Shown: piece by piece, positions 1 through 10,800 of the stretch
How positions within the stretch are numbered: position 1 is the stretch's first letter
Layout: every line of letters starts with the position of its first letter
From: Gonium pectorale
Lineage: Eukaryota > Chlorophyta > Chlorophyceae > Chlamydomonadales > Volvocaceae
NCBI GenBank assembly: GCA_001584585.1
Contig: LSYV01000006.1
Span: 2,864,198 to 2,928,197 of the forward strand
Direction: 5' to 3'
Length of the DNA stretch: 64,000 nt
Notes under the pieces: generated by a model
Database searches by the model: none
The model's input: only the letters and a program-made list of their open reading frames with translations
Told to the model about the DNA's origin: nothing
Made by a program: the position numbers and the translations under genes

Positions 1-23
1 GCGCATCCCCCGCCGCCGCTCAG

Positions 24-2164
24 TGCTTTGAGCGCGTGACCCTGTGCCGCTTCTGGAAGCGCAAGGTGCGGGCCCCGGGCGTTGGCCGGCTACCGGGCGT
101 GTGTGGTGGGGGGAGGGGGACATGGGTGGTTGGGTGTGGGTATGGGTGGGTGTGCGCGGCTGTGGGTGCGGCACGGCCGGCAGTGGTCCCCCCATGCGGG
201 TTGCCCCAACACACCGGCGCCGCGGTCCCCTCCCCTTACGGCAAATGCAGGCCGTTCCGCGACCCGGCCAGGACCCCGCATTCTTTGCCGCGGCCCTTCC
301 GCCGCTCGAGCGTCTCGCACTCCCCAGTCCCCACGCCGTCCCCGTCCCGCCCCGCCCATCCCCAGGGCAGCGGCCTCGCTGCAGCGGGTGAGCACCTGCT
401 GCGCACCTACGCGGACCGCCTGCCGCCCGTCAGCGACCTGTTCCACCCGCAGGACGATGCAGATGCGCTCAAGGTGGGGTGCGGCTGGTAACCTGGTATG
501 GGGCCTGGGGTGTGGAGCGGGGAGGGCGGCTCGCGGTGCGGGCCGGGTCCGGCGGGGGACAGTGAGGGCTGGGTTGCTTGCGCCCTGCCTCTTCGCGTCT
601 TGCATGTGCCGTGTTCCCCTCCCCAGCCAGCGGCGTGTCGGCTCGGCTCGGCCCCCACTGACCGGCCGGTCGACTGGCCTACGGCACCCACCCAGGGATT
701 TATGAGGACTCCCGGCATCACTGCCTCACCTCCCCCCCCCCCGCGGCTGCAGGTGGTGTTTGCCTCCCGGCCCAACGCCACGGGCCGCGCGCTGCTGAAC
801 GAGGCGGAGCTGCTGCAGGCGTGCAACGGGCTGGACCTCGCGGGCGCGGAGGCGGCGGCCCGGGGGTCGGGCCGCGGCGGCGCGGGCCGCTTCAAGCGGG
901 TCAAGTGCGTGGCGCACGTGTTCGGCCGTGACCTGTTCTACGACTGGTCGCTGGCGTCGGTGAGGGAACGGCCCAGGGAGGGGGAGGCCGGAGGGGGCGT
1001 GCGAACCTCCAATCCCGCAAGGGGCGGGCGGGGTGGTTCAGCCATCACCGGCACCGGCACCCATGCGCTCTTAAGACCGCCTTGTACCTCCAACGAGCAG
1101 ACCGTCTCTGCGTCCGCTCCGAGCCCTGGTAGCTAGCCCCAGCCCCGTGCGCCAAGTCCTCCCGTACCTGCGCCCCCTTCATTGGGGGCTGGCAGTTCCG
1201 CTGTTTACCCGCTGGCCCTCTTCCCGGTGCAGTCCATCGACGTGCTGGTGGCCACGCACGGCGCCGCCGGCTACCACGCCTTCTACATGACCCGCGGGTC
1301 GTCCCTGGTGGAGATCATGCCGTACAAGTTCCAACCCGACTGGGCCAACAGGTACTACGCTTTGATGCTGGAGATGGACAGAAAGGTGGGTCGCCTCGTG
1401 AGACCGCTAATGGCCAGGTATGCGTAAAGAGTGGGCACAAGCACGCCTCCCCCGGGCGCCCCAAGCGGCGCCCGCCTCAAGGGCCTGACCGCAGTCGCAG
1501 TACGAGCGACGCAGCGCTCCCACGCCTCAGCGAGCGGCTGTGCTGAGCGCAACCTCCCCCCCACCCCCCGCGCCCGGCCCGCTACGACCCGCGCGCGCCC
1601 CCAGGTGTTCTACTGGTCAATCTGGATCACCGACCCCAACAACAGCGCGCCGTCGGCCTTCGAGCGGGAGCGCGTGTTCCGCAAGGAGTACACGCAGCGC
1701 GAGCGGCACGTGTCGCTGCCGTGGCCGGCGCTGCGGCAGCACCTGCTGGCCATTGCCGAGGTGAGGCGGGCGGGTGGCTGGGTGGGTGGCTCAGAGGGCC
1801 GGCGGGGGCGAACGGCTGTTGGCTAAATGTGGCGATGCATGGTGCTGTGCGACGTTTGCTCTGTTGGACGCGGCCCGCCAGTGAAGGCTACAGGAGATTC
1901 TCAATTTAAACCGCGGGGGCCCCCCACACGGACACGACTCGCCCTGCCGCACCACTGGCCGGCCAGCCTGCGGCCCTTACCTCCCGGCGCCAGCCCAGTG
2001 CCCTCATGCCCACCCGGCTGCGGCCCCAGATTGGCTGCGACCCCGCCTCCTACGCGGCGGCCTACGTGGCGGGTCGGCACGCCATCAGCGACGAGCTGCA
2101 ACCGATACCGTTCCGGCCCACGGTTGGATCCGAAGGGTGGGCGCACTGGAGCCAGAGCGTTTGA
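24..2164 (+). CDS. GT61-type glycosyltransferase, 3' part (5' end outside window)
   Basis: Six exons join in frame, all phase 0: 24-65, 366-473, 753-959, 1233-1385, 1605-1760, 1994-2164 (TGA). The product belongs to the glycosyltransferase 61 / DUF563 group (EOGT and plant xylan GT61 relatives), inferred to transfer a sugar to protein or polysaccharide in the ER/Golgi lumen. Key evidence is the exon at 1233-1385, whose HGAAGYHAFYMTRG stretch followed by a VEI-M-P segment matches the family signature of HGAGLTN..F then a V-E-x-x-P motif. The first visible exon starts with CFERV, similar to the conserved Cys-Phe-Glu of the N-terminal part of the family. About 278 residues are visible; the signal anchor and the start lie left of the window. 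Donors are GTGCGG, GTGGGG, GTGAGG, GTGGGT and GTGAGG. The exact donor sugar cannot be told from sequence. Family assignment is good, exon edges moderately certain. Confidence 0.72.
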
Positions 2165-3321
2165 GGCGGTTCATGTCCTAGCAGCCACTCCCCGTGCACG
2201 GCACAAAGTGCTGTGGCGTATCCATGTTGTGCCGCGTACCGGTGCCATAGATGCGGGGTTACTGCAGCTTTTTGATCGACTGCAGTCACGGTGGTTGTGC
2301 TTAGCGACCGGCGGGGAACACCACGAACATGTGCGAGGGAGTGAGCTTGGGCTGAGTGAGCTGAAGCATGTGGTTGTTGTGTTGCCGCTTGCTGGAGGCA
2401 CTATGCGCGGGGTGTCAGGCAGGTGGCCATACCGCGGCGGCATGCGAGCGGGTGGGCAAACGCCAACGCCCGGAGGGCTGTACTACCGTAGAGGACTCGG
2501 CGGCAGAGGAGCTGCGGCCGGGCGGGAGGGCGGTGGGTTGCTGTTCCATGCTGCCACTGTCGCAGCCTCATTCTCCGAGCATACCGATGAAGGATGGGGC
2601 TTGCGGCTCCTGCTAGTGTTCAGGTGTGCAACGGGGCGCTGTGTAAGAGGATTTTGCGCCTGCTTGGCCCCGCATTCCGGTCTTTAGTGTCCCCACTGAC
2701 CAGCAACGGCAGGGGGGTTCAGAGGATGAAAACCGCGCTTTCACTACAGGCCTAAGGCGCATGCCTGAAAGGGGGGGGGTATAGGAGGTTGCGTGCCGGA
2801 AGGGGGGAGCGTGGAGAGGTAATTACAAAATTTCAGAGCAGGAGCAGAGCGGTGGGACTGCAGCTCTTGGACCAGAGCAGCTGCGGCCGCTGCATTGGCA
2901 GCGAAGATTGGGTTTGAAGTGTAAAAAGGACGGCCATGTTGGTCGAGGCGGGCTGAGCTTGGGGGGAGGGGGCCAGGCACACTGGTTCTTCAGATGGCTA
3001 TCTGGGTTACACGGGCTCAGACATCGGGGGACCAGGGTTAAGCTGGCGCCTTGGGTGTTTCGGTGACCCGCGGACCGGTGACACATGTCAGTGGCTACGA
3101 TCCAAGGAAATATCACATAGAAACGATATAACCCCGTGGTCATCGTTGATCAATGGGATGCAGCGTAAGAGAGGCTCCTAGTTGGCGAACGGCGAAGCGG
3201 GACGGAAACACAATATGTAAAATGGTAAAAGCACATTGCTGTTGTCCCCAATACATATCGTCATATATGCCACATGCTCCCCGAGCTTTGTTGATGACAC
3301 GCACTTGTTAGCATCGCCGGC
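2165..3321. other. 3' UTR and intergenic stretch
   Basis: Presumed 3' UTR of the GT61 gene up to about 2660, then upstream region of the uL10-type gene. A 286-codon open stretch at 1827-2687 overlaps the last GT61 exon in another frame and has no recognisable protein features. I see no further gene here. Confidence 0.5.
2642..2646 (+). terminator. TGTAA poly(A) signal candidate for the GT61 gene
   Basis: TGTAA lies about 480 bases after the stop codon. This is the usual green-algal polyadenylation motif and the distance is normal for this group. Motif match only. Confidence 0.4.
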
Positions 3322-4059
3322 ATGCTGCGCAAGGTTAGAGCGCATTCGCAAGGGCTTCGCCTGATTGAAGCTCTATCGAGCAGCCCGCTTACAATCGTGT
3401 ACCAGTGCATCGGGAACGTCAAGGCAGCGCAGCTGGAGGACGCTCTGCGAGCGGAGGTGCCCGAAAAGCAAGACAATCTAAGGGCGGTTCCTGTAAGCTT
3501 TCGGATCAAGAACAGCCTCGCCGGGGCGACCGGGCGGCCGGACGTCTCGGCATTCCTGCAGACGACCAACGTCCTGGTCGGCTGGCAGCTGAGCCCTGCG
3601 GCGGCAGCGGCCGATGGTGCATCACAGTCCTCGGCGCGGGCAGTGAGGGCCTCGGAGCGCCTCGAGCAGCTGGCCGAGGCGGCCTCCGCCACCATTCCCC
3701 CATCCAGGCCGCAGCCCCCGCAGCGCACCTTCTCCGCGCTCATCAAAGCCAGCCTTAAGCTTGCAGACAAGCATCCCGTGGCCCCGCTGGCGGGGTTCTT
3801 CCACGGCCAGCGCATCAGCCTGGCCGACCTGTCGCGTTGGAGCGAGCTTGACGACATGACGGTTTACGGCGAGCTGGTGGCGCAGCTCGACTCGGTACCG
3901 CACGGCCTCGTGCAGGGCATATCTGTGGGCGATGGGGGCATCAGCGCTCTGCTCGACGCGCAGTCGGGGCCTCTGCTGGCAGCGCTGGCGGCACGCCAGG
4001 CAGGTGGTGCCGGCGGACCAGAGGCAGCCACGGCGGCGGTCCCAGCCGCTTCCGGGTGA
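3322..4059 (+). CDS. uL10-family ribosomal protein, probably mitochondrial
   Basis: Single-exon gene of 245 codons starting at the first ATG. The N-terminal half has the L10 order: a helix with a short beta strand (LTIVYQCIGN), a helix beginning at KAAQLEDALRAEV, then VSFRIKNSLAG, which corresponds to the conserved v-K-N-t-L motif, and a strand TTNVLVGW. Near residues 155-190, LAGFFHGQRISLADLSRWSEL matches the L10 segment g-G-x-x-G-x-x-l-s-x-x-x-v-x-x-L followed by a helix that in bacteria leads to the L7/L12-binding region. An Ala/Gln/Pro-rich insert (about residues 95-140) separates the two parts. uL10 forms the base of the L12 stalk on the large subunit, where translation factors dock. The divergence points to the mitochondrial ribosome rather than the cytosolic P0 or plastid L10, but this is inference. 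The C-terminal 30 residues are Ala/Gly-rich. Confidence 0.65.
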   Translation: MLRKVRAHSQGLRLIEALSSSPLTIVYQCIGNVKAAQLEDALRAEVPEKQDNLRAVPVSFRIKNSLAGATGRPDVSAFLQTTNVLVGWQLSPAAAAADGASQSSARAVRASERLEQLAEAASATIPPSRPQPPQRTFSALIKASLKLADKHPVAPLAGFFHGQRISLADLSRWSELDDMTVYGELVAQLDSVPHGLVQGISVGDGGISALLDAQSGPLLAALAARQAGGAGGPEAATAAVPAASG

Positions 4060-5463
4060 GCGACTGTTCGCGCGGTGCTGAAGACGGATCTCGACTGGGA
4101 GCGAGGCGGACCGGAGCAGCCCGCCGGGGAGCAATTGCATGGAGGCCTGTGTGGGTTGGGCCCATGTGGCGGACGAGGAGGACCGCCGACACGAGGACCG
4201 CACTGCGCCCGGTGCTGGTCGGGACGCTCCGTGTCGGGCGGTGATGTGATCGGGGCACGCATGCGATGGGTGCGCCGCGGCCCCTCAGCCGCGTGCGGCT
4301 TGGCGGGCTGGGTCGCGTGCTTCTTGCCTGTTGCAAGCCCCCTCAACAGCCCCCCGATGCTCTGGGCCACGTCCTACCGGCGGTCGTGGGTTTTGCTTTG
4401 CCTGCTGGCTCTGCTGCGGCCGGGCTGCGCTTGCACCCTTCAACGCATTAAGGCAGGGTCGCGGCTGCGCCTGCGGCCGACGGAGCGCGTGAGGGAAGCT
4501 GCTGCAGGGGGATCATACGCGGTGATCGGACTTGCGTACCTGGCAGAAAGTGGCGTCGCGGGACGTTGGTGGCGGGCGCCTGGCACTGGAAGAGCGCCCG
4601 AATGGATTGCATTGACGGCGTGCGTACGGGCATAGGCTGGCGGGAATGGAAGAGTGAGCCATAGGTGCGTAGGTGTCGACTTGAGAGCCGTGAGGGTCTG
4701 AATTCGGAGCCTGCTGTGTTCATGCTGCACATGCAGGGGTGTGCTGTTGTGCACGGGGCAACAAGCCCGCGGCCTCCGTGCGTGTAACCTGCAGGGATTG
4801 CCAGTACAGTAAGCCTAGTAGCGCTCGGCAACGTTATGCTTCCGTGGGCTTCATGTTATCGACCGATTGTAACAGTGGCAGCGGGGAGGACGGGTAATGG
4901 CGATAAGGGCAGAGGGCCACGGCGGCGTCGCTGCCCTTGTGGAGGTGTTGGTCGGCCCCAGGCGGTGCGCCACAATCCAGTGCATGGCCGACATGGACCT
5001 CGGCATGCGATGCCGGAGACGCGACGTTGTCCGCTGCTGGCTCAGGGGAGAGCGGAAGGGCATCCGTACCATGAATCGTCGATTTGCGATTTTGCGATTT
5101 TGTTACAAGCTCAAGGCTCGTATGGCCCGTACGAGCCTAAAGGCTCAAGGGACCGCGAGCAGCAAGCAAAACGAAAGGAAAAAGAAAAGGCAAAGAACAA
5201 GCTAGTGCGCAGCTAGCGGCTTAGAACTTGTAGTCCAACGTCTCCCCGTCCTTGATGTAGCGAATGCCTGCGCTTCCGTGCCACTTGGGCGAATAGCCCT
5301 CCTCTTGAATCGTCCGATTATGGGGCGTACGGCAGAAGTTACTTTTGGAGGGAAGTATCGTTGTGACAGGAAAATTCGCATGAAAGACTCCGCACGATAG
5401 AGAAGTCCGCTGCCTCCGCTACACGGTACCTTGTGCCAGAGTATCTGAGTAATCCTCGACGTC
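4060..5463. other. 3' UTR, intergenic DNA and an orphan coding-like fragment
   Basis: Mostly non-coding. Several open stretches exist on both strands, but none has a recognisable domain. On the minus strand, about 5413-5221 reads as a short open segment ending in TAA; its last 27 codons (SPKWHGSAGIRYI then DGETLDYKF) have ordinary algal codon use and look like the true C-terminus of some protein. No upstream exon or start was found, so it may be a gene-end fragment left by a duplication. I do not recognise the parent family. Confidence 0.35.
4783..4787 (+). terminator. TGTAA poly(A) signal candidate for the uL10-type gene
   Basis: TGTAA about 720 bases after the stop; a second copy is at 4868-4872. 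Motif match only. Confidence 0.35.
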
Positions 5464-6841
5464 ATGGACGTCTCGTCGGCTGCCAACGGAGCCCCTCACG
5501 GATTGCCCCAACACGATACAGCAACGGACATGCTAACGCCACAGACTCACCACGACAATGCCGATGGGAATGCGCACGCCGAGCCGAGCGGGCAGGATGC
5601 CGAGGGTTCCTTCATTCTGCCCGAGGTCAACGGCGTGATGAGTGAGGTGCAGGCCTTCTTTAACGCGCAACTGCTGCCTCGAGCGCGAGCAATCGAGAGC
5701 GTGAGTCGCAGAGGGGCCGGGTCGCAAACCATTGGCCGATGCGCCTCCCCACCCCTTGGCGTCACCGCTCACTGCCAATGACCAACCACATTTTCCCACA
5801 GGAAGTGGCCAACATGACATATGAGGCAAATGCTGTCACCGACCGGGCGGAGGCGGAGAAGCTGGAGGTCATCAAGGTGCGTACGTGCTTCGCCTCTGCA
5901 CAAAACCCATGATTCCGCCCCCCCCCCCGCGCCTTGCAGCCGAGCAACAATTCAACCACCGTTTGGCTGCATCTTTGCCTGGACCGCGAGGCCTTCTCGG
6001 CTGCGTATGCCCGCATATTCTCTCCCCGACCCACATCCCCGCCCCATGTCAGAAACCTCATAATGCATTTGTGTAGGAAAAAAACGGACGCCCCCGTAAC
6101 TGTTTGCGCTCCATACGTGCACGCACAGGAGCTGGGGCGGCTGAGCGAGCTGGTGGTCAACTTCCAGAACAGCATCTCCCAGGTGTGCGCCGCGTCGGGG
6201 GCGGGGGCAGGCGCCCGTGCGGCTTGAATGCGGCACCCCAGCAAGCAGGCAAGCACGCAGGAACGCCATGGCGAAGCCGCTCAGCCGGCAGGCCAAGTGC
6301 GGTAGCACGCAGCAGCGACCGCGTTGCCCCGCCCCCGCCCGGGACCAAACGCGTGCCCAATCCAGGAATCACAGCCTGCAGCGAGCAGGTCGGCGCCGGT
6401 TGCACCGCGGCCCTCATGTACGGTACCACGGCAGGGCATTGGCCGCGCCAGCTGACGCCAGGACCACCGCCTGCGGCCTTGCTGCGCTAGGCCAATGCCC
6501 CTCCGTGCCGCCGAGGGCGAAACCCAGATGCACGCATGGCCCGAAAAGCGAAAACTGCCCAGCCCCAATTGGCCTTCTCTCGCACTGGCTGTGGCTGGCC
6601 TTGCCCCTTCCACGGGCCCGCCTGACGGGCTGAGCTGTCGTCTGCTGTTATGCGTCGTTCCGAGATGTCTCGCATCCTGCAGCGTCAAGTCCCGCTGTCT
6701 ACTTACTGTGTCCCTAACCCGCACAATCCCCTTCAATTGCGCCAGTGGTGATGCCGCTGATGCGTCCGCCCTGCCCCTGCCGCCTTTCCCGTTTTGCGCC
6801 CACAGTTCCTCCACTTCGGTGCCTTTGGGGCCCAGCGCTGA
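5464..6841 (+). CDS. Small coiled-coil-like protein, unknown function
   Basis: Predicted four-exon gene, all junctions phase 0: 5464-5700, 5802-5876, 6129-6182, 6806-6841 (TGA), giving about 133 residues. The first about 45 residues are polar and His/Asp/Ala-rich, likely disordered. From about residue 48 on the sequence is helical with heptad-like spacing (EVQAFFNAQLLPRARAIES, then ANMTYEANAVTDRAEAEKLE, then GRLSELVVNFQNSISQ). It ends in a short FLHFGAFGAQR tail. Such size and composition resemble small subunits of multi-protein complexes, but I recognise no family. The last exon is only 36 nt and follows a 623-nt intron, so an additional or different 3' exon is possible. ATG at 5464 was chosen as the only upstream ATG in this frame. 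Confidence 0.45.
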
Positions 6842-7876
6842 GCGCCGTCAGGGTGCCATTGGCTGCGGGTCGCAGGGAGACAGGGAGGAAGGGCGAAGGA
6901 GCGCTGGTACGAAGGATGCGGGCCTTTACATTCATGCCCACCGAGATCCCTACCCGCACAGGTGGTGCGCGCACGGTGGCTACAGCGGGGAAAGCCCAGG
7001 AGGGTGCCGTATGCCGTTGGCCCCAGCCGCAGCTCTGACTTGACGGCTGACTCTTACTCTTACATTATGCCAATACTTGAGGAGAGCATACCCATTAGTG
7101 CGGTGCGATGCTGTGTGTCGTACTTGCCGTATGCCTGGTGGCCCCTGGGGGATGCGCGGGCGCAGGTGCAGCGTGCCGTTAGCTGCACGGTGCTTGCATC
7201 GTCTGCGCTATCCGCTGTTTTGTTTAGGCCCTGGCTGCATACGGCTTGTGTGTGGTGGGGGGGGGGGGCGCTGCTGTCCCCGTGCTCGTGTGCATGCGCG
7301 TGCGCGTGCGTGGCTGCCGCGGTGCCAGGTAGTGTACATGATTGTGCGTACAGGTACCGTGTGCGTGGGAGACATGGTCGTAAAGCGCTGCTGGCTTAGT
7401 CGCTGCCAGAAGAGAGGCAAGGCCTGTGGTTGGCCACTGCCGCTACGGCCTTCATTGGGCCCTTGAGACGGGGCTTTTCAACGTCTAATACGTTCCTGGT
7501 GTAAGATGCGCACCTGCCTCGCTGGCCTGCCGTGCCGTCCGTCATGCGCATGACCCCCGGGTGTGTGACCCGCGGGTCGCTGCCGCACGTACGTGTACGA
7601 TCTTGCGTGCGTGATTGTCGCGGGTTATCATCCGCAGCAGCTGGGAATAGCTTGCGCAGATATCCCTTAACCCGGTCAGCCGGCCTGCAGTGCTCATATG
7701 GCAGTCGGTCCGATGCCGCGGGCGTCAGGCGGCGGTCATTTCCACGTTGCACTCACTTAGCCCGGCCGCGATGACAGACAGCGGGGCAACCTTACACTAA
7801 CAACTGATATCAAGACTCGCTACGTCTGCTCATAAGAATCTTTATCCAATACTCGGAGTTTAAGGCGGCGGCTAAA
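6842..7876. other. 3' UTR and intergenic stretch
   Basis: Probable 3' UTR up to about 7520, then upstream region of the carotenoid oxygenase gene. Contains a short G-run (7256-7268) and GT/GC dinucleotide-rich sequence. No coding features seen. Confidence 0.5.
7500..7504 (+). terminator. TGTAA poly(A) signal candidate for the small coiled-coil gene
   Basis: TGTAA about 660 bases after the predicted stop at 6841. Motif match only. Confidence 0.35.
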
Positions 7877-10800
7877 ATGACCGAGGAGCCCACCGCTTCC
7901 AACGCGGGGACGGGGGCGGCGGACGGGGCCGATACTGCCGCGGTCCCCAGCACAACCGTCACTCGCGCGGCGCGGCGAGCGCTGTTCTCGCCCGCGACCG
8001 AGCATGTGGGTCCGCTCCATACGCCCCGGGAGGCGCGGAGGGGTCATGGCGGAAGGGGCCTACCCGGCATGTGCTGCATCCCCCGCCGTGGCCCCTCCTC
8101 CGACAACTGACGCGCGCGCACTGGGTGGCGCCTCGCCATGACACACCCCACCCACGCCCGCTGAACTGCTGATTCCACCCGTGGACCCGTGTCGCCTCCG
8201 CTCACCACCCGCCGCACGGTGGCAGGTCGCCGAGGCTCCCGCTCGCCTGGTGTGTGGCCGCCTGCCGGCCTGGCTGTCGGGGCGCCTGATGCTCAACGGC
8301 TGCGGCGAGTACCGGGGCATGCAGCACCTGTTCGACGGATACGCCTGCCTCAGCGGGGTGCGGCTGGACGGGCCGGCGGGGACCGCAACCGCCAGCCAGC
8401 GCTTCCTGGACTCGGACGCGTACGGGTGCGCAGGGCGGGTTGGGGCCCGAGCGGGCGGGCGGTCGGGCGAAGGAGCAGGGAGGGGATACGCCGGGCTGCC
8501 GGCTTAACACACGTGCGGAACTCAAAGGTGGTGACTCGTCGACGGGTCATGCCCCCGTTCACGCCGCACGCTGCTCTTGGGTACGACATCCTCTAATGTC
8601 ACGGTGGATGCTTGGTGAGCTGTTGCAAAGGGCCATCGAATGCTGCGCGTACTTCGCGACTTTTGGAGGACCGTAGGGATACTGTTACGCTTCTTGCTCC
8701 ATGCCCGCAGGCACTTCAAGCGCACCGGCCGCCTCAAGCACCGCGAGTTCGGCACGGCGCCGCCCGCCCCTCTGGGCGGTGGACCCGTGGGTCGCGCAGC
8801 GGCCCTGGTCAAGAGCCTGGTCGCCGCGGTGAGCACCCACCCCTACCCACCCGCGCCGTGTCTGCGTGGTGATGGCGCGTCCAATCGGTTACCGCGCCGC
8901 AGCCCATGCCCCGAGCACCGTCACAACGGGTGCGGCGGTGCTCGTGGATGCGCAGCGCAGCTTTAGCGCTCTGTGCAAAGTGAGCTTGGCCGGGCAGGTG
9001 GCGGCGGCGGGGCCCGAGCCGTCACGCCGCACATGAGCGGGCAGAAGCACGGCTGGTGTAGTTGGTTGGTACCAAGATGACCCTGTAACCGAAGGGGGTG
9101 GACAGCCCACAGCCAACAGCATGTTGCCACCACCTCCCTCGTCCCTCCTGTCCTCGGGCTCCGGCTCCCGCCCCCCCCCCCCGCCCCACTGCTACCCTGG
9201 GTGGGCGAGCGCACCCACGCACTCCGTGCGCGCACCTAGCCCTCCCCCGGCGTGTACCCCTTTGCGCCCAGGTTTTCGGGTAGTTGGCATCTAGCTGATG
9301 ACGTTGCAATTGTACGGTCGCCGGCCGCTTCCCTCAACATGCCACTGTTTTTCCACAATCCCATGTGCCTACCCCTCCATGCGGACACCTCCTCTGGGTC
9401 GCCCGTCCCTCTCCGCCCTTGCAGGCGGTTAGCTAACTAAAAGGGCAACACTTTGCCGCGCACGCGTTGCGTTGCTTGTTGAGAGTCGCGGACCGGGGGG
9501 TTGGGACATTAGGACAGCTACACACGCATGCCACCTACCGGCTGTGCGCTACGCGATACTTAGGAGCCATAGACTACGAACTGACTACCGACTACACCAC
9601 CGACAAGATCATAAGACCGCCCCAAGGCCGCCCCAAGATCAACCGCGCCATCTCGGTCTGGCGCCTCGGACGCCGGCTTTGCGCCGGCCGCCGGACGCTG
9701 CCAGCAGTCAACAACTCCACGCCTTCGGACTGAGTACTCCCCCATCCCCTACCTGCCTTGCCGCCCCCGCTCCTAAGCCCCCCTTTTCCCCGCTGCCCCC
9801 TCACTCCCCCCACCCCCAAACCCACTACCCCCAGTTCGCCGGGCGTCAGGGCTACAGCGATAACGCCTCCGTCAGCCTCACACCGCTGCCGGGCGGCCAG
9901 CTGCTGGCGCTCAGCGGTGGGGCGAGGGCCGCGGGTGGCGTGCGTGCCTGAGTGCGAGCATAGAACCCCCGAACCGAGTTGGGACGGACTGCGTTAATCC
10001 AATTGCATAAATTCACGAGGCGGCGAGGTGCCGACGGCATCTGTGGATGCTCCTACTCGGCGGGCACGGGAGCCAGGGCCCGATACCGTGCACACCCGGG
10101 GGACAGCAAACGTGGAACCCGTGTTTCACATTTTCTGCACGTGGCCCTCCTTGCTCCCGTTCTGGTCCACGCGCAACAGAGGCCCTGCCGGCGGCGTACA
10201 GAGTGGATGGCACCAGCCTGGCCACCGGTGGCCAGGTGAGGTACCGCGACGGCGTGCCGGGGGACATCACCACCGCGCACCCCAAGGTGCTGCCCGACGG
10301 CACCATCGTCAACTTCAGCCGCAGCCTGCCCTTCGGCGGGTACCACGTATACGTGCAGGACCCCACGAGCCTGGAGCGGAAGCAAGTCGCCTTCGTGCGG
10401 TGCGTGGGGTGTGTGGGGGGGGGGAAGGGNNNNNNNNNNNNNNNNNNNNGGGTGTGTGGGGGGGGGGGAAGCGAAGATGGGAGACGGGTCGCAGCGCATA
10501 GGGAGGGGCGGTGAGCGGGGACGGAAGGAGGATGCCCCGAAAGGAGACGCGGGAGAGCGCTGCGGGGAGGGCTGGAACACGGTCACGGCAGAGCTGGAGG
10601 GAGGGGACCTGTGGATTCCGGCCGCCTCCGATCCACCATCAATCAGGGTCTTCCTGGTGCCTTTGGATTGCGGCCGACCTCGCTCCCGCGTCTGCCGGCT
10701 GCAAGCGCCTGCCCCCTTTCCTACACCAGTTGCTCAACCCCGTGTCCCCTTCCTCGCTTGCCCTCCCCGTCCCCTCCCCTCCCTTCCCCTCCCCCCCAGC

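Noticed and set aside
1827..2687. Plus-strand open stretch of 286 codons
   Set aside because: Overlaps the last GT61 exon in another frame; the GT61 frame is the one supported by splice phases.
4897..5205. Plus-strand open stretch of 102 codons ending in a Lys/Arg-rich tail
   Set aside because: The basic end comes from an A-rich stretch near 5160-5200; no family match and position in a 3' UTR or intergenic region.
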